This document shows positions 41,417-49,967 of a stretch of DNA of 64,000 nt, one piece after another. The number at the start of each line of letters is the position of its first letter. Position 1 is the first letter of the stretch. A program made the position numbers and the translations under genes. The notes under the pieces are model-generated. The model did not search any database, was not told the origin of the DNA, and saw only the letters and a list, made by a program, of their open reading frames with translations. Source of the DNA: JAFAMS01 sp049520515 (GTDB taxonomy: Bacteria > Vulcanimicrobiota > Vulcanimicrobiia > Vulcanimicrobiales > Vulcanimicrobiaceae); the NCBI GenBank assembly GCA_049520515.1, contig JBEKPS010000008.1, positions 62,001 through 126,000 on the forward strand. Reading direction: 5' to 3'.

Positions 41417-42259
41417 TTGTTGCTGCTGCTCCTGGCGTTCGCAAATCCGCTCGACCCGATCGTGAACGCCCTCTCCGATGTTCTGATTTACCTAACCGGC
41501 GTGACGCACAGCTTGGGCTGGAGCCTGGTCATATTCGCATTCCTCGTCAAGCTCGTGCTGTGGCCGCTTTCGCAGATGCAGTTCAAATCGATGGCCGAGA
41601 TGCAGAAGATTGCGCCGCAAGTGAAAAAGCTGCAGGCGCAATACAAGGGCGATCCCCAGAAGATGAACACGGAAGTAATGGCGCTGTACAAAGAGCATGG
41701 CGTCAATCCGATGGCGGGCTGCTTACCGCTCTTGATTCAGCTGCCGATTCTGTTCAGCTTGTACCGCGCGATCAACACCCTGCACGATCAATTCGCGCAG
41801 CAAGGCTGGTTGTGGATCGGTACGCCGCTGTCGCACGCGTTTCCGAAAATTCTCGGGACGAGCTTGGCCGCGCCCGACATGATTTTGCTTGCGCTGTATG
41901 TCGTTTCGATGTACTTCAGCGTACGCTACGGAACCGCGCCGGCCGCCGATCCTGCGCAAGCGCAACAGCAAAAGATCATGGCGTTCGTTTCGCCGGTGAT
42001 CATTGCGTGGGTCGGACGCACGTGGTATTCGGCGCTGATTCTCTATTGGTTTTTCTTCAACGCGTTTTCGATGGGACAATCGTTCTATCTACTGCGCAAA
42101 TACGGCATGTACAGTCGTCCGGCGCCTGCGATTGCGGGTGCTGACGGCAATGCGAAAGACGTGACTCCACGTGAGGGTGCGGGCCGCCCAAACGGGAAGC
42201 TGACCGGCTCGAAAGGTGAAAGTGCGACCGCGCCTCGCAAGAAGCGCTCGCGACGTTAA
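41417..42259 (+). CDS. yidC: Membrane protein insertase YidC
   Basis: 280 residues from TTG 41417, preceded by AAAGG five bases upstream. It begins with a hydrophobic stretch and NPLDPIVNALSDVLIYL, then the conserved core GWSLVIFAFLVKLVLWPLSQ, QMQFKSMAEMQKIAPQVKKL and GVNPMAGCLPLLIQLPILFS. Five membrane spans; the large periplasmic domain of proteobacterial YidC is absent, as in Gram-positive and cyanobacterial forms. The basic tail (RKKRSRR) probably touches the ribosome. Confidence 0.95.
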   Translation: MLLLLLAFANPLDPIVNALSDVLIYLTGVTHSLGWSLVIFAFLVKLVLWPLSQMQFKSMAEMQKIAPQVKKLQAQYKGDPQKMNTEVMALYKEHGVNPMAGCLPLLIQLPILFSLYRAINTLHDQFAQQGWLWIGTPLSHAFPKILGTSLAAPDMILLALYVVSMYFSVRYGTAPAADPAQAQQQKIMAFVSPVIIAWVGRTWYSALILYWFFFNAFSMGQSFYLLRKYGMYSRPAPAIAGADGNAKDVTPREGAGRPNGKLTGSKGESATAPRKKRSRR

Positions 42260-42267
42260 GGACGACA

Positions 42268-42894
42268 ATGGACGAAGATTTACAAGACGATTCAAATCGC
42301 GAAGAAGCCCCTGGTGCACGGCCGTACGGTAATCGCCGTCGTGGCCGCGGCCGGCCGCATGGTCCCCGTGATGGTCCCCGTGAAGGAAACGGGGATGCAC
42401 CGCGCCCTGCGCCGCCGCAGCGCGATCAAGCCGTTCCCGAGCCCGAAGAGGTCAAACCGGCACGCGTGCTGCTCGAGCAAATCCTCGAAAAGATGGGGAT
42501 CGAGAGCGCCGAGGTGGCGTACATCCCGCGGACCGAGGGTGAGTATCTCGAAGTTCGCGGCGCCGATCTTGCAAATCTGATCGGCCGCCACGGCAACACG
42601 CTCGAAGCGCTCAACCTCATCTTCAACAACATCTTGAACGTGGGCGTGCGCAATGCGCGCCACTATTACACGATCGATGCCGAAGGCTATCGTGCGCGAC
42701 GCGCCGATCAGCTCAAGACGATCGCGTTGCAAACGCTCGAACGTACGATTCGCGAGAAGCGTCCGATCAAGTTGGAGCCGATGCTCCCCTCCGAGCGAAA
42801 GATCATCCATCTTGCGCTTGCGGATAGTCCGTTCGTGCAAACGGAATCCGAGGGCGTCGAACCGGAACGGCGGGTCGTCGTCTCTCCCAAATAG
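42268..42894 (+). CDS. jag: Jag/KhpB family RNA-binding protein
   Basis: 208 residues. The N-terminal 60 residues are rich in R, G and P, probably disordered, in place of the usual Jag-N domain. A KH domain follows (about 75-145: LLEQILEKMGIESAEVAYIP, ADLANLIGRHGNTLEALNLI) and a single-stranded nucleic-acid-binding R3H domain (PMLPSERKIIHLALADSPFV). It forms a complex with KhpA in many bacteria. The TAG stop overlaps the presumed ATA start of mnmE. Confidence 0.9.
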   Translation: MDEDLQDDSNREEAPGARPYGNRRRGRGRPHGPRDGPREGNGDAPRPAPPQRDQAVPEPEEVKPARVLLEQILEKMGIESAEVAYIPRTEGEYLEVRGADLANLIGRHGNTLEALNLIFNNILNVGVRNARHYYTIDAEGYRARRADQLKTIALQTLERTIREKRPIKLEPMLPSERKIIHLALADSPFVQTESEGVEPERRVVVSPK

Positions 42895-44252
42895 AGACGA
42901 TCGCTGCGATCGCGACGCCGCCGGGACGCGGCGCGGTCGCAATTATTCGCGTCAGCGGTGAGCAAACCCGCACTATTGCCGCGCGTGTGTTTCGTTTGCA
43001 TGGCAACCATTCTCAGCAGCCCCTCGAACCACGGATGGCGACGCTCGGCGACGTCATTGACGAGAGCGGTGCGCCGATCGATCAAGCCCTTGCGCTATTC
43101 TTTCCCGCGCCGAATTCCTATACCGGTGAAGACGTTTTGGAATTGCACGTGCACGGTTCTCCGATCGTTGCGCGTGAGACGCTAACGTCGGTTCTTGCCG
43201 GCGGTGCGCGGTTGGCCGCGCCCGGTGAATTCACGCGCCGCGCTTTTCTTAAAGGCAAAATCGATCTCTCCGCGGCTGAAGCCGTTGCGGATTTGATCGA
43301 TGCCGAGACGCGTAGCGCCGCGCGCGCCGCGCGTGCGCAGCTCGCGGGTGGCTTACAGACTGAGGTCGCAGCGGTGCGCGCGCATGTCGGCACGATTTTG
43401 GAAGAGCTTGCGGCGACGCTCGATTTTCCGGATGAAGTCATCGAACCGCCGCGCGAACGCTTGCGCGGCGAGATCGAAGGCATTTGGGGCTACCTTTTTG
43501 CGATGGCGCGCAACTGGGAGATCGGACGGCTCGTCCGCGAGGGCCCGAGCGTAGTCATCGTCGGACCGCCGAACGCCGGCAAATCCTCGCTGCTCAATGC
43601 GCTGCTCGGAGACGAACGTGCGCTGGTCTCCGAACAAGCGGGTACGACGCGCGACACGATCGAGGAATCATTTGGTATCGACGGGATTCGCGTGCGCCTC
43701 ATCGATACGGCGGGAATCCGCCAGCATGCGGGTCACATCGAAGCGGCGGGAATCGCGCGCACCGAGCGCACGCTGGAAGAAGCGTGGCTGGCGCTGGTCG
43801 TGGTCGACGGCTCGCGATCCCTTGCAGAGGATGAGCTCGTCCTGCTGGCACGAACGCGCGGCAAACGGCGCGTCGTCATCTTCAACAAGCGTGATTTAGG
43901 GTCGGCCGGCTACGATGCGCGCGAAGGCGACGAGCACGACGCCTTGCTGGTCAGCGTGCTCGAGAGCGCTGACGTCGCACGAATTCGTGATGCGATCCGC
44001 CTGGCGTTCGACATAGACGGGAGCGTCGATCTCGAGCGGCCCCATCTCGCCACGGCGCGTCAGGCCGATTGTGCGCTGGCAGCGCAGCGTGCGTTGATGA
44101 GTGCCGTGATGATACTGGAGGCCGGAGAACCGATCGACCTGATCACGCCCGATCTCGTCGAAGCCTATGGCGCGCTCGGTGAGCTGACGGGCGACGCCGT
44201 CACGGAAGAGATATTGGACGGTATCTTCGCGCGCTTCTGCATTGGAAAATAG
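42891..44252 (+). CDS. mnmE: tRNA modification GTPase MnmE, ATA start possible
   Basis: 453 residues if read from ATA 42891, which overlaps the jag TAG as ATAG. That gives (I/M)ETIAAIATPPGRGAVAIIRV, the family N-terminus. No ATG, GTG, TTG or CTG occurs in frame from the preceding in-frame stop to the conserved part; the first canonical start is GTG 42987, which loses that part. G-domain motifs: GPPNAGKSSLLNALL, GTTRDT, DTAG, NKRD; the C-terminus FCIGK carries the essential cysteine. With MnmG it modifies U34 of tRNA. Confidence 0.92.
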   Translation: METIAAIATPPGRGAVAIIRVSGEQTRTIAARVFRLHGNHSQQPLEPRMATLGDVIDESGAPIDQALALFFPAPNSYTGEDVLELHVHGSPIVARETLTSVLAGGARLAAPGEFTRRAFLKGKIDLSAAEAVADLIDAETRSAARAARAQLAGGLQTEVAAVRAHVGTILEELAATLDFPDEVIEPPRERLRGEIEGIWGYLFAMARNWEIGRLVREGPSVVIVGPPNAGKSSLLNALLGDERALVSEQAGTTRDTIEESFGIDGIRVRLIDTAGIRQHAGHIEAAGIARTERTLEEAWLALVVVDGSRSLAEDELVLLARTRGKRRVVIFNKRDLGSAGYDAREGDEHDALLVSVLESADVARIRDAIRLAFDIDGSVDLERPHLATARQADCALAAQRALMSAVMILEAGEPIDLITPDLVEAYGALGELTGDAVTEEILDGIFARFCIGK

Positions 44253-44317
44253 AGCAAGAGAATCTGAAGATGAAACTTGGCGCCGAATTCCGGCGTAGCA
44301 CCCCCAGGAGTTAGCAA

Positions 44318-44803
44318 GTGGAGCACGGCGGCACGATCTCAGCAGCCATTTATGTCCTCATCATCGGCGCGGTTGTCTACTTTCGACTGCTGCGGCCAGT
44401 CCGGTTGCGCGCTTCGCGGTTGTGGGTCGGTCCCATCATCCTCGTGTTTGTCACGGGGCTTTTGATCTGGGAATCCTACGAGGGCCACGTCACGCTTCCG
44501 GTGATTGCCGGTGCCGTCGTGCTGGGATTTGTCCTCGGTTTCCCGGTCGGATTGTTGCGCGGCCGTCACACGAAGGTGCAGCCCACAGGTCAACCCGGCG
44601 TCCTGATCGTGCAGCCTGCGATCATCCCGCTCGCGATCTGGGGCATCGCATTTTTGGCGCGATTCGCCGTGCGCTATTTCTTACCGCATGCCGGTACCGC
44701 AGCGCTCGCGTCAACTGACGGCGCGATCGCGTTTGCACTCGGATCGATCATCGGTGCGCGCTATGTTATCGCACAACGCTTTCGCGAGCTCGCCGCCGCG
44801 TGA
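44318..44803 (+). CDS. Integral membrane protein (CcdC/DUF1453-like)
   Basis: 161 residues from GTG 44318 with AGGAG at 44306-44310. Four or five hydrophobic spans, beginning ISAAIYVLIIGAVVYFRLL, with a conserved-looking GFVLGFPVGLLRGRHTKV in the middle and a last span ending in RYVIAQRF. This resembles CcdC-type proteins but the match is loose; function unknown. The 65-base gap before it contains a short hairpin (CGCCG-AATTC-CGGCG, 44281-44295). Its stop overlaps the next start by 4 bases. Confidence 0.7.
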   Translation: MEHGGTISAAIYVLIIGAVVYFRLLRPVRLRASRLWVGPIILVFVTGLLIWESYEGHVTLPVIAGAVVLGFVLGFPVGLLRGRHTKVQPTGQPGVLIVQPAIIPLAIWGIAFLARFAVRYFLPHAGTAALASTDGAIAFALGSIIGARYVIAQRFRELAAA

Positions 44804-45258
44804 AAGAACGCGTACGCTACGAGCACCGGCAAGTCGGTTGGGTCACGGTCATCCTTTTGTTTGCGATCGCCGCCGCGATTAGCATTGCGGCTGGGATCAC
44901 GGCACCATCGGAACGGTTGCTCTCATATAGTTTCGTACCGATTTTGATGGTCGTGGCTGCGCTGTTCTCAACGCTCACAGTGCGTGTCACCGATAAGCGA
45001 ATGATGTGGTTTTTCGGCGTTTCCGGCATCGGACGTAGCGTCGCAGTCAGCGAGATCGCATCGATCCGTCCCATCAAAACGAGCATTCTTGAAGGCTGGG
45101 GGGTTCATTTGACCTGGCACGGATGGCTCTGGAACGTCTCCGGGTTCAATGCGGTGCAGATCGTGCTGCGGAGTGGTACGCGCTTTGCAGTCGGAACGCC
45201 GGAGCCACAGGCCGTCATTGATGCGGTACAATCCGCAGGTGGCGGCACAGGATCGTAG
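44800..45258 (+). CDS. Membrane protein with a PH-like domain
   Basis: 152 residues. Two hydrophobic spans (about 13-33 and 43-62) are followed by a beta-rich soluble part with SVAVSEIASIRPIKTSILEGWG and VQIVLRSGTRFAVGTPEPQAVI, the pattern of small bacterial PH domains. Function unknown. It starts in a 4-base GTGA overlap and runs about 38 bases into mnmG, so the two membrane genes and mnmG are one transcription unit. Confidence 0.7.
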   Translation: MKERVRYEHRQVGWVTVILLFAIAAAISIAAGITAPSERLLSYSFVPILMVVAALFSTLTVRVTDKRMMWFFGVSGIGRSVAVSEIASIRPIKTSILEGWGVHLTWHGWLWNVSGFNAVQIVLRSGTRFAVGTPEPQAVIDAVQSAGGGTGS

Positions 45259-47092
45259 CGGCGTAATCGTCGTCGGTGGCGGGCACGCGGGGCTGGAAGC
45301 AGCTCTTGCGAGCGCACGCCTTGGCGTCGAAACCATACTCGTCACCGGCGATCCATCGAAGATCTGCACGCTGCCGTGCAATCCGAGTGTAGGCGGAAGC
45401 GCGAAGGGACAGTTGGTCCGCGAGATCGATGCACTCGGCGGCGAGATGGGCGTCTTGATCGACGCGACCTCGCTGCACGTCCGATGGCTGAATGAAAGCA
45501 GAGGAGCTGCGGTTCGTGCCCTGCGCGCGCAGGCCGACAAGCCGGCGTATGCGCGGCGCGCACGCGAGCGTCTCGAGCGGCAAGCGAGCCTCACGATCGT
45601 CCCAGCGATGGTCGAAGGCGTCGTCACCGAGGGCGGAGCGGTCACCGGTGTCCGGACCGCCGACGGTCAGGTGCTCAAGGCCGCGGCCGTCGTCCTCGCG
45701 ACCGGGACGTTCCTGGGCGGCAAGACCTTCCGCGGCGATGACGTGAAGGCCGAAGGCCGCTTCGGCGAGGCGCCCGCGATCGGACTCTCGGCCAGCCTGG
45801 GCACGCTTGGCTTTCCGCTGCGCCGGCTCAAGACCGGTACGCCGCCGCGCATCGACAAAACGACCGTCGACACTGGGGCGATGACGGCGCAAGAACCAAG
45901 CCCCGTCCCGCTGCCATTCAGCTATCGCAGCGAGCCCGTATTCGCGGGCCCGCAATTGCCGTGTTGGATCACGACGACGAGCGAGGCGACACACACGCTC
46001 GTACGCGAGAATCTGCATCGTTCGCCGCTGTATGGTTTGGATTTGATTCGCGGAATCGGGCCGCGCTATTGCCCGTCAATCGAAGATAAAGTCATTAAAT
46101 TTGCGCAGAATCCGTCACATCAGATCTTTATCGAACCTGAAGGTTGGGATGAACCGACGTATTACGTCGGCGGTTTTTCGACGTCGCTGCCCGCAGATGT
46201 GCAAATCGAAATGTTGCATACGTTGCCGGGACTCGAGCAGTGCGTGATGCTGCGCGGCGGTTACGCGGTCGAATACGATTTCGTACAGCCGACGGAGCTC
46301 CACGCATCGCTCGAGACGCGCCGGATTAGCGGACTTTTCCACTGCGGCCAGCTCAACGGCACGTCGGGCTACGAAGAAGCCGCTGCGCAAGGCCTGATGG
46401 CGGGAATCAATGCGGCGCGCAGCGTGCGCGGCGAGGCCCCGTTCATCCTCACGCGGACCGACTCGTATATCGGAACGATGATCGACGATCTTACGACCAA
46501 GGGCGTCGACGAGCCATATCGGATGCTCACGTCACGGGCGGAACATCGCGTCCTCTTGCGGCACGACAACGCCGATTTGCGTCTGACGCCGCGTGGACGT
46601 GAGATCGGCCTCATCGAGGATGCGACTTGGGAAGATTTTGTTGCGCGCCGCGAGCTGCTCGAGACGACGATCGCGCGCGCCGAACGTATGCGCCTGGGCA
46701 CCGAGCGTATCGGTGAGTCGGCGTTCGAGCGTGGAGCGACGGTTGCGGACGCATTGCGACGTCCCGAAATCGGTCCAGCCGACGTCGCGCCCTATTTAGG
46801 CGCGGATGACGTCGTGGAACGTGCCGCGATTGAAATCAAGCTCGCCGGCTACGTGCGGCGCCAGGAGCTCACGATCGAACGCGCACAGCGCGCCCAGGGC
46901 GATCCCATTCCGAGTGATTTCATCTACGATTCGATTCGCGCGCTCTCACACGAAGCGCGCGAAAAACTCATACGCCATAAGCCAGACACGCTCGGTGCCG
47001 CGTCGCGAATTCCCGGCGTAACGCCGGCCGATGTCGCGATACTTTCGCTGTTCGTTCACCGTCATCGGAAGGAACACGTCGCGGCTCTGTGA
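45221..47092 (+). CDS. mnmG: tRNA uridine-5-carboxymethylaminomethyl enzyme MnmG
   Basis: 623 residues from ATG 45221; GTG 45239 is an alternative, since the family core starts at SGVIVVGGGHAGLEAALASA (FAD-binding). CNPSVGGSAKGQLVREIDAL and TGTFLGGKTFRGDD follow, then GLFHCGQLNGTSGYEEAAAQ, LTSRAEHRVLLRHDNADLRL and the C-terminal IKLAGYVRRQ domain that recruits MnmE. It is FAD- and folate-dependent. The stop overlaps the rsmG GTG. In most genomes mnmE and mnmG are closer; here two membrane genes separate them. Confidence 0.95.
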   Translation: MRYNPQVAAQDRSGVIVVGGGHAGLEAALASARLGVETILVTGDPSKICTLPCNPSVGGSAKGQLVREIDALGGEMGVLIDATSLHVRWLNESRGAAVRALRAQADKPAYARRARERLERQASLTIVPAMVEGVVTEGGAVTGVRTADGQVLKAAAVVLATGTFLGGKTFRGDDVKAEGRFGEAPAIGLSASLGTLGFPLRRLKTGTPPRIDKTTVDTGAMTAQEPSPVPLPFSYRSEPVFAGPQLPCWITTTSEATHTLVRENLHRSPLYGLDLIRGIGPRYCPSIEDKVIKFAQNPSHQIFIEPEGWDEPTYYVGGFSTSLPADVQIEMLHTLPGLEQCVMLRGGYAVEYDFVQPTELHASLETRRISGLFHCGQLNGTSGYEEAAAQGLMAGINAARSVRGEAPFILTRTDSYIGTMIDDLTTKGVDEPYRMLTSRAEHRVLLRHDNADLRLTPRGREIGLIEDATWEDFVARRELLETTIARAERMRLGTERIGESAFERGATVADALRRPEIGPADVAPYLGADDVVERAAIEIKLAGYVRRQELTIERAQRAQGDPIPSDFIYDSIRALSHEAREKLIRHKPDTLGAASRIPGVTPADVAILSLFVHRHRKEHVAAL

Positions 47093-47766
47093 GTGACGTA
47101 GCAAGCGCGCTCGCGCGTCACGGCGCACCGCCGGATGCGCTCGAGCGGCTGGCGCGTTATGGCGAGCTTCTCCTCGAGCGCAACCGGGAATTCAATCTCA
47201 CCGGCGCGCGCGACGCGGACGCAATCGCAGACCACATCGCCGATGCGCTAACGCTGCTTCCCCTCATTGCCGAGGACGGGGAACTGATCGACATCGGTGC
47301 CGGCGGTGGCCTTCCCGGGATTCCGCTTGCGATCGTGCGCGGAATTCGCGTGACGTCAGTCGATGCGACGGCTAAGAAAATCGCGTTTATTTCGGATGCG
47401 ATGAAGCAGCTCGGCATTGGCGGCGAAGCGATCACTGCGCGCGCGGAAAATCTCGCGCGGGACCAGCGTTTTCGCGAGCGATTCACGTATGCGACGGGGC
47501 GCGCGCTCGCATCCGCCGCCGCGGTCGTCGAACTGACGCTGCCGTTCGTCGCGATTGGCGGCAGCGCGCTGCTACAGCGTGGAACACTCAGCGACGCGGA
47601 GCGTAAAGCGCTCAAGGCTTCTGCGCTTGTATTGGGTAGCGAGGTAACCGCAGAGTTGCCGCTGGCCGGTGAACGTCGTATTCTGGTCGTCACCAAGCGA
47701 ACTCCGACGCCCGAGCGTTTTCCACGCCGCGTCGGGATCGCGCAACACCGGCCACTTTCTTCGTGA
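47089..47766 (+). CDS. rsmG: 16S rRNA (guanine-N7) methyltransferase
   Basis: 225 residues from GTG 47089 (GTGA overlap with mnmG). RsmG methylates G527 of 16S rRNA. Motifs: YGELLLERNREFNLTGARDA, SAM-binding LIDIGAGGGLPGIPLAIV, TSVDATAKKIAFISDAMKQL, and TYATGRALASAAAVVELTLP. The length is normal. Its TGA overlaps the cca start by 4 bases. Confidence 0.94.
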   Translation: MSDVASALARHGAPPDALERLARYGELLLERNREFNLTGARDADAIADHIADALTLLPLIAEDGELIDIGAGGGLPGIPLAIVRGIRVTSVDATAKKIAFISDAMKQLGIGGEAITARAENLARDQRFRERFTYATGRALASAAAVVELTLPFVAIGGSALLQRGTLSDAERKALKASALVLGSEVTAELPLAGERRILVVTKRTPTPERFPRRVGIAQHRPLSS

Positions 47767-49136
47767 AGCACGCTCTCGACGAATCGCTCGCAGCCTGGTT
47801 ACCGCCGGGCTCGCTGTATTCCGTCGGCGGACGCGTCCGCGACGAGTTGCGCGCTGAGATCGAGGGGATCCCGGATCGCACGAAAGATTTCGACTACGTC
47901 GTGCTCGGGGTGGCGCAGGACGAGCTTATTTCGCGTCTGGCGGTGCATGGCAAGGTCGATCTCGTCGGCGCTGCGTTTTCGGTCGTGAAGTTCTCTTCGG
48001 ACGTCGGGAACGCCGATCTCGCCCTTCCACGGCGCGAAGTCTCGACCGGAAGCGGGCACCGCGACTTCAATGTCGTTTCCTCACCCGAGATATCGCTCGA
48101 AGACGATCTCAAGCGCCGCGACTTCCGCATGAATATGATGGCTCGCGCATTGCCGTCGGGCGAGCTCGTCGATCCGTACGGCGGCCTCGAGGACATCCGC
48201 GAGCGCCGCATCGACATCGCCCGCGAGGAGACGTTCGAAGAGGATCCGCTGCGCATGTTTCGTGCAGCGCAGTTCGCGGCGCGATTTCGTTATGCGCTCT
48301 CACCGGAGGCGATCAAAGCAATGCGCGCGGCAGCGCATCTTGCCGGGACCGTTTCGGCCGAGCGCATCTCCGATGAGTTCCTGAAGCTCCTGAGCGCAGA
48401 GCGCCCCTCGATCGGCTTCGCGCTTCTCGCGGAGACCGGCGTGCTCGAACATGTCTGGCCCGAGTTGCTCGAGGGGGACGGCGTCGTGCAGAACCGCTGG
48501 CACCGCTTCGATGTCTGGCGCCATTCGCTCGCAACGCTCGACGCCGTTCCGCCTGGCGATCCGGTGGTTCGCCTCGCGGCACTCTTGCACGACGTCGCGA
48601 AGCCGCGAACCAAAGAGGGCCCGCACTTCTACCGCCACGAGATCACCGGTGAAGGCATGAGCCGTCAGATGCTCGAGCGGCTGCGCTTTCCAATGCAAAC
48701 GTCCGAGACAGTCGCGGCGCTCGTTCGCCACCATATGTATGTTGCCGATGCCGATCTCGCGCCGGCGACGATTCGGCGATTCATCCGGCGCGTCGGGCCG
48801 GAGCATCTGACCGGTCTCTTTGCGCTCCGGCATGCCGATGTCGTCGGGAGTGGTCTGCCTGACCGCGGCGGGAACGACGTCTTCGAAGCGCGGGTCCGGG
48901 AGGTGCTCTCGGAGCGGCCGCCACTAACGGTGAAAGACCTTGCCGTTACCGGAAATGACGTGATCGAGGTATTGGTCGCCGAAAACGTGTTGCCGCCGGA
49001 TTCGAAGGGCGGCCCCGAGGTCGGGGACGTTCTGCAGAAGCTGTTGGACGCCGTGACGGATCACCCCGAACGCAATAAGCGCGAGCTTCTTCTCGACATG
49101 GCTCGAAACGCGATCGCCGAGATTCTGACGCGCTGA
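47763..49136 (+). CDS. cca: CCA tRNA nucleotidyltransferase (class II, HD domain)
   Basis: 457 residues. The nucleotidyltransferase head has YSVGGRVRDELRAE, the metal motif TKDFDYVVLG (DxD), GSGHRDFNVVSS, RRDFRMNMMA and EEDPLRMFRAAQFAARFRYA. The HD domain follows (RLAALLHDVAKPRTKEG, VRHHMY). It adds or repairs the CCA end of tRNA; a poly(A) polymerase role cannot be excluded. It sits between rsmG and parA, an unusual place: the usual order is rsmG-parA. The start is GTG 47763. Confidence 0.92.
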   Translation: MKHALDESLAAWLPPGSLYSVGGRVRDELRAEIEGIPDRTKDFDYVVLGVAQDELISRLAVHGKVDLVGAAFSVVKFSSDVGNADLALPRREVSTGSGHRDFNVVSSPEISLEDDLKRRDFRMNMMARALPSGELVDPYGGLEDIRERRIDIAREETFEEDPLRMFRAAQFAARFRYALSPEAIKAMRAAAHLAGTVSAERISDEFLKLLSAERPSIGFALLAETGVLEHVWPELLEGDGVVQNRWHRFDVWRHSLATLDAVPPGDPVVRLAALLHDVAKPRTKEGPHFYRHEITGEGMSRQMLERLRFPMQTSETVAALVRHHMYVADADLAPATIRRFIRRVGPEHLTGLFALRHADVVGSGLPDRGGNDVFEARVREVLSERPPLTVKDLAVTGNDVIEVLVAENVLPPDSKGGPEVGDVLQKLLDAVTDHPERNKRELLLDMARNAIAEILTR

Positions 49137-49147
49137 AATCCGTGCGG

Positions 49148-49163
49148 TGTTCCCCGGGGAACA
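49148..49163. other. parS-like centromere site
   Basis: TGTTCCCCGGGGAACA, a perfect 16-bp palindrome 33 bases before parA. The common parS is TGTTTCACGTGAAACA: the arms (TGTT, AACA) match but the core is CCCGGG instead of CACGTG. It may be the lineage's ParB-binding site, or an operator for parAB. No other copy was noticed in the window. Confidence 0.5.
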
Positions 49164-49196
49164 TTCGCGCGCGGAACGAACGGCGGCAGCGAGGGA

Positions 49197-49967
49197 ATGG
49201 GTCGTACGGTCGCGGTTGTCAATCAAAAAGGTGGGGTCGGGAAAAGCACCACCGCAGTCAATTTAGGCGCTTGCCTTGCATTGCTTGGCAAGCGCGTTTT
49301 ACTCGTTGACATCGACCCGCAGGGTAACGCGACGACCGGCCTAGGGATCGATAAACGCGGTATTGAGAACGATTCCTATGCGCTGTTGCTCGGCGAGATC
49401 GGCGCCCCCGCCACGATCATCCCGACCGATGTTGAGAACCTCTCGATCATCCCGGCGACCGCGAATTTAGCCGGTGCCGAGGTCGAACTCGTCTCCGCTT
49501 TGGCGCGCGAGAACCGTTTAAAGCAAGCGCTTGCTGACGTCGTTGATCAATACGACTATGTTTTCGTCGACTGCCCGCCGTCGCTTGGCCTCCTCACGAT
49601 CAACGCGCTCGTTGCCGCGGATCAGATGATCATCCCGATTCAAGCCGAGTTTTACGCGCTCGAAGGTCTCTCGCAGCTGACCGCGATCGTGAAGCGCGTC
49701 AAAGAAGCGCTCAATCCGCGCTTGGAGATTCTCGGCGTGCTCGTCACCATGTATGACGGCCGCACGCGGCTTGCCGTCGAAGTCGTCGACGAAGTGGTGC
49801 GTTATTTTCCGGATCAGGTTTTCAAAACGCAAATTCCGCGCAACATTCGTCTTTCCGAAGCGCCGTCATTTGGCAAACCTGTGGTGCTGTTTGACGTGCG
49901 CAGCCGTGGCGCACAAGCCTATCTCGATTTGGCGCGTGAAGTGACCGCGCTCGAAACGGTGTCGTAG
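49197..49967 (+). CDS. parA: Chromosome partitioning ATPase ParA
   Basis: 256 residues. Deviant Walker A NQKGGVGKSTTAVNLGACLA near the N-terminus, LLVDIDPQGNATTGLGI, VFVDCPPSLGLLTINALVAA, and EFYALEGLSQL. It drives movement of origins with ParB. It is close to a parS-like palindrome and overlaps parB (its stop TAG shares a G with the parB GTG). The gene is chromosomal-type in length and context. Confidence 0.96.
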   Translation: MGRTVAVVNQKGGVGKSTTAVNLGACLALLGKRVLLVDIDPQGNATTGLGIDKRGIENDSYALLLGEIGAPATIIPTDVENLSIIPATANLAGAEVELVSALARENRLKQALADVVDQYDYVFVDCPPSLGLLTINALVAADQMIIPIQAEFYALEGLSQLTAIVKRVKEALNPRLEILGVLVTMYDGRTRLAVEVVDEVVRYFPDQVFKTQIPRNIRLSEAPSFGKPVVLFDVRSRGAQAYLDLAREVTALETVS

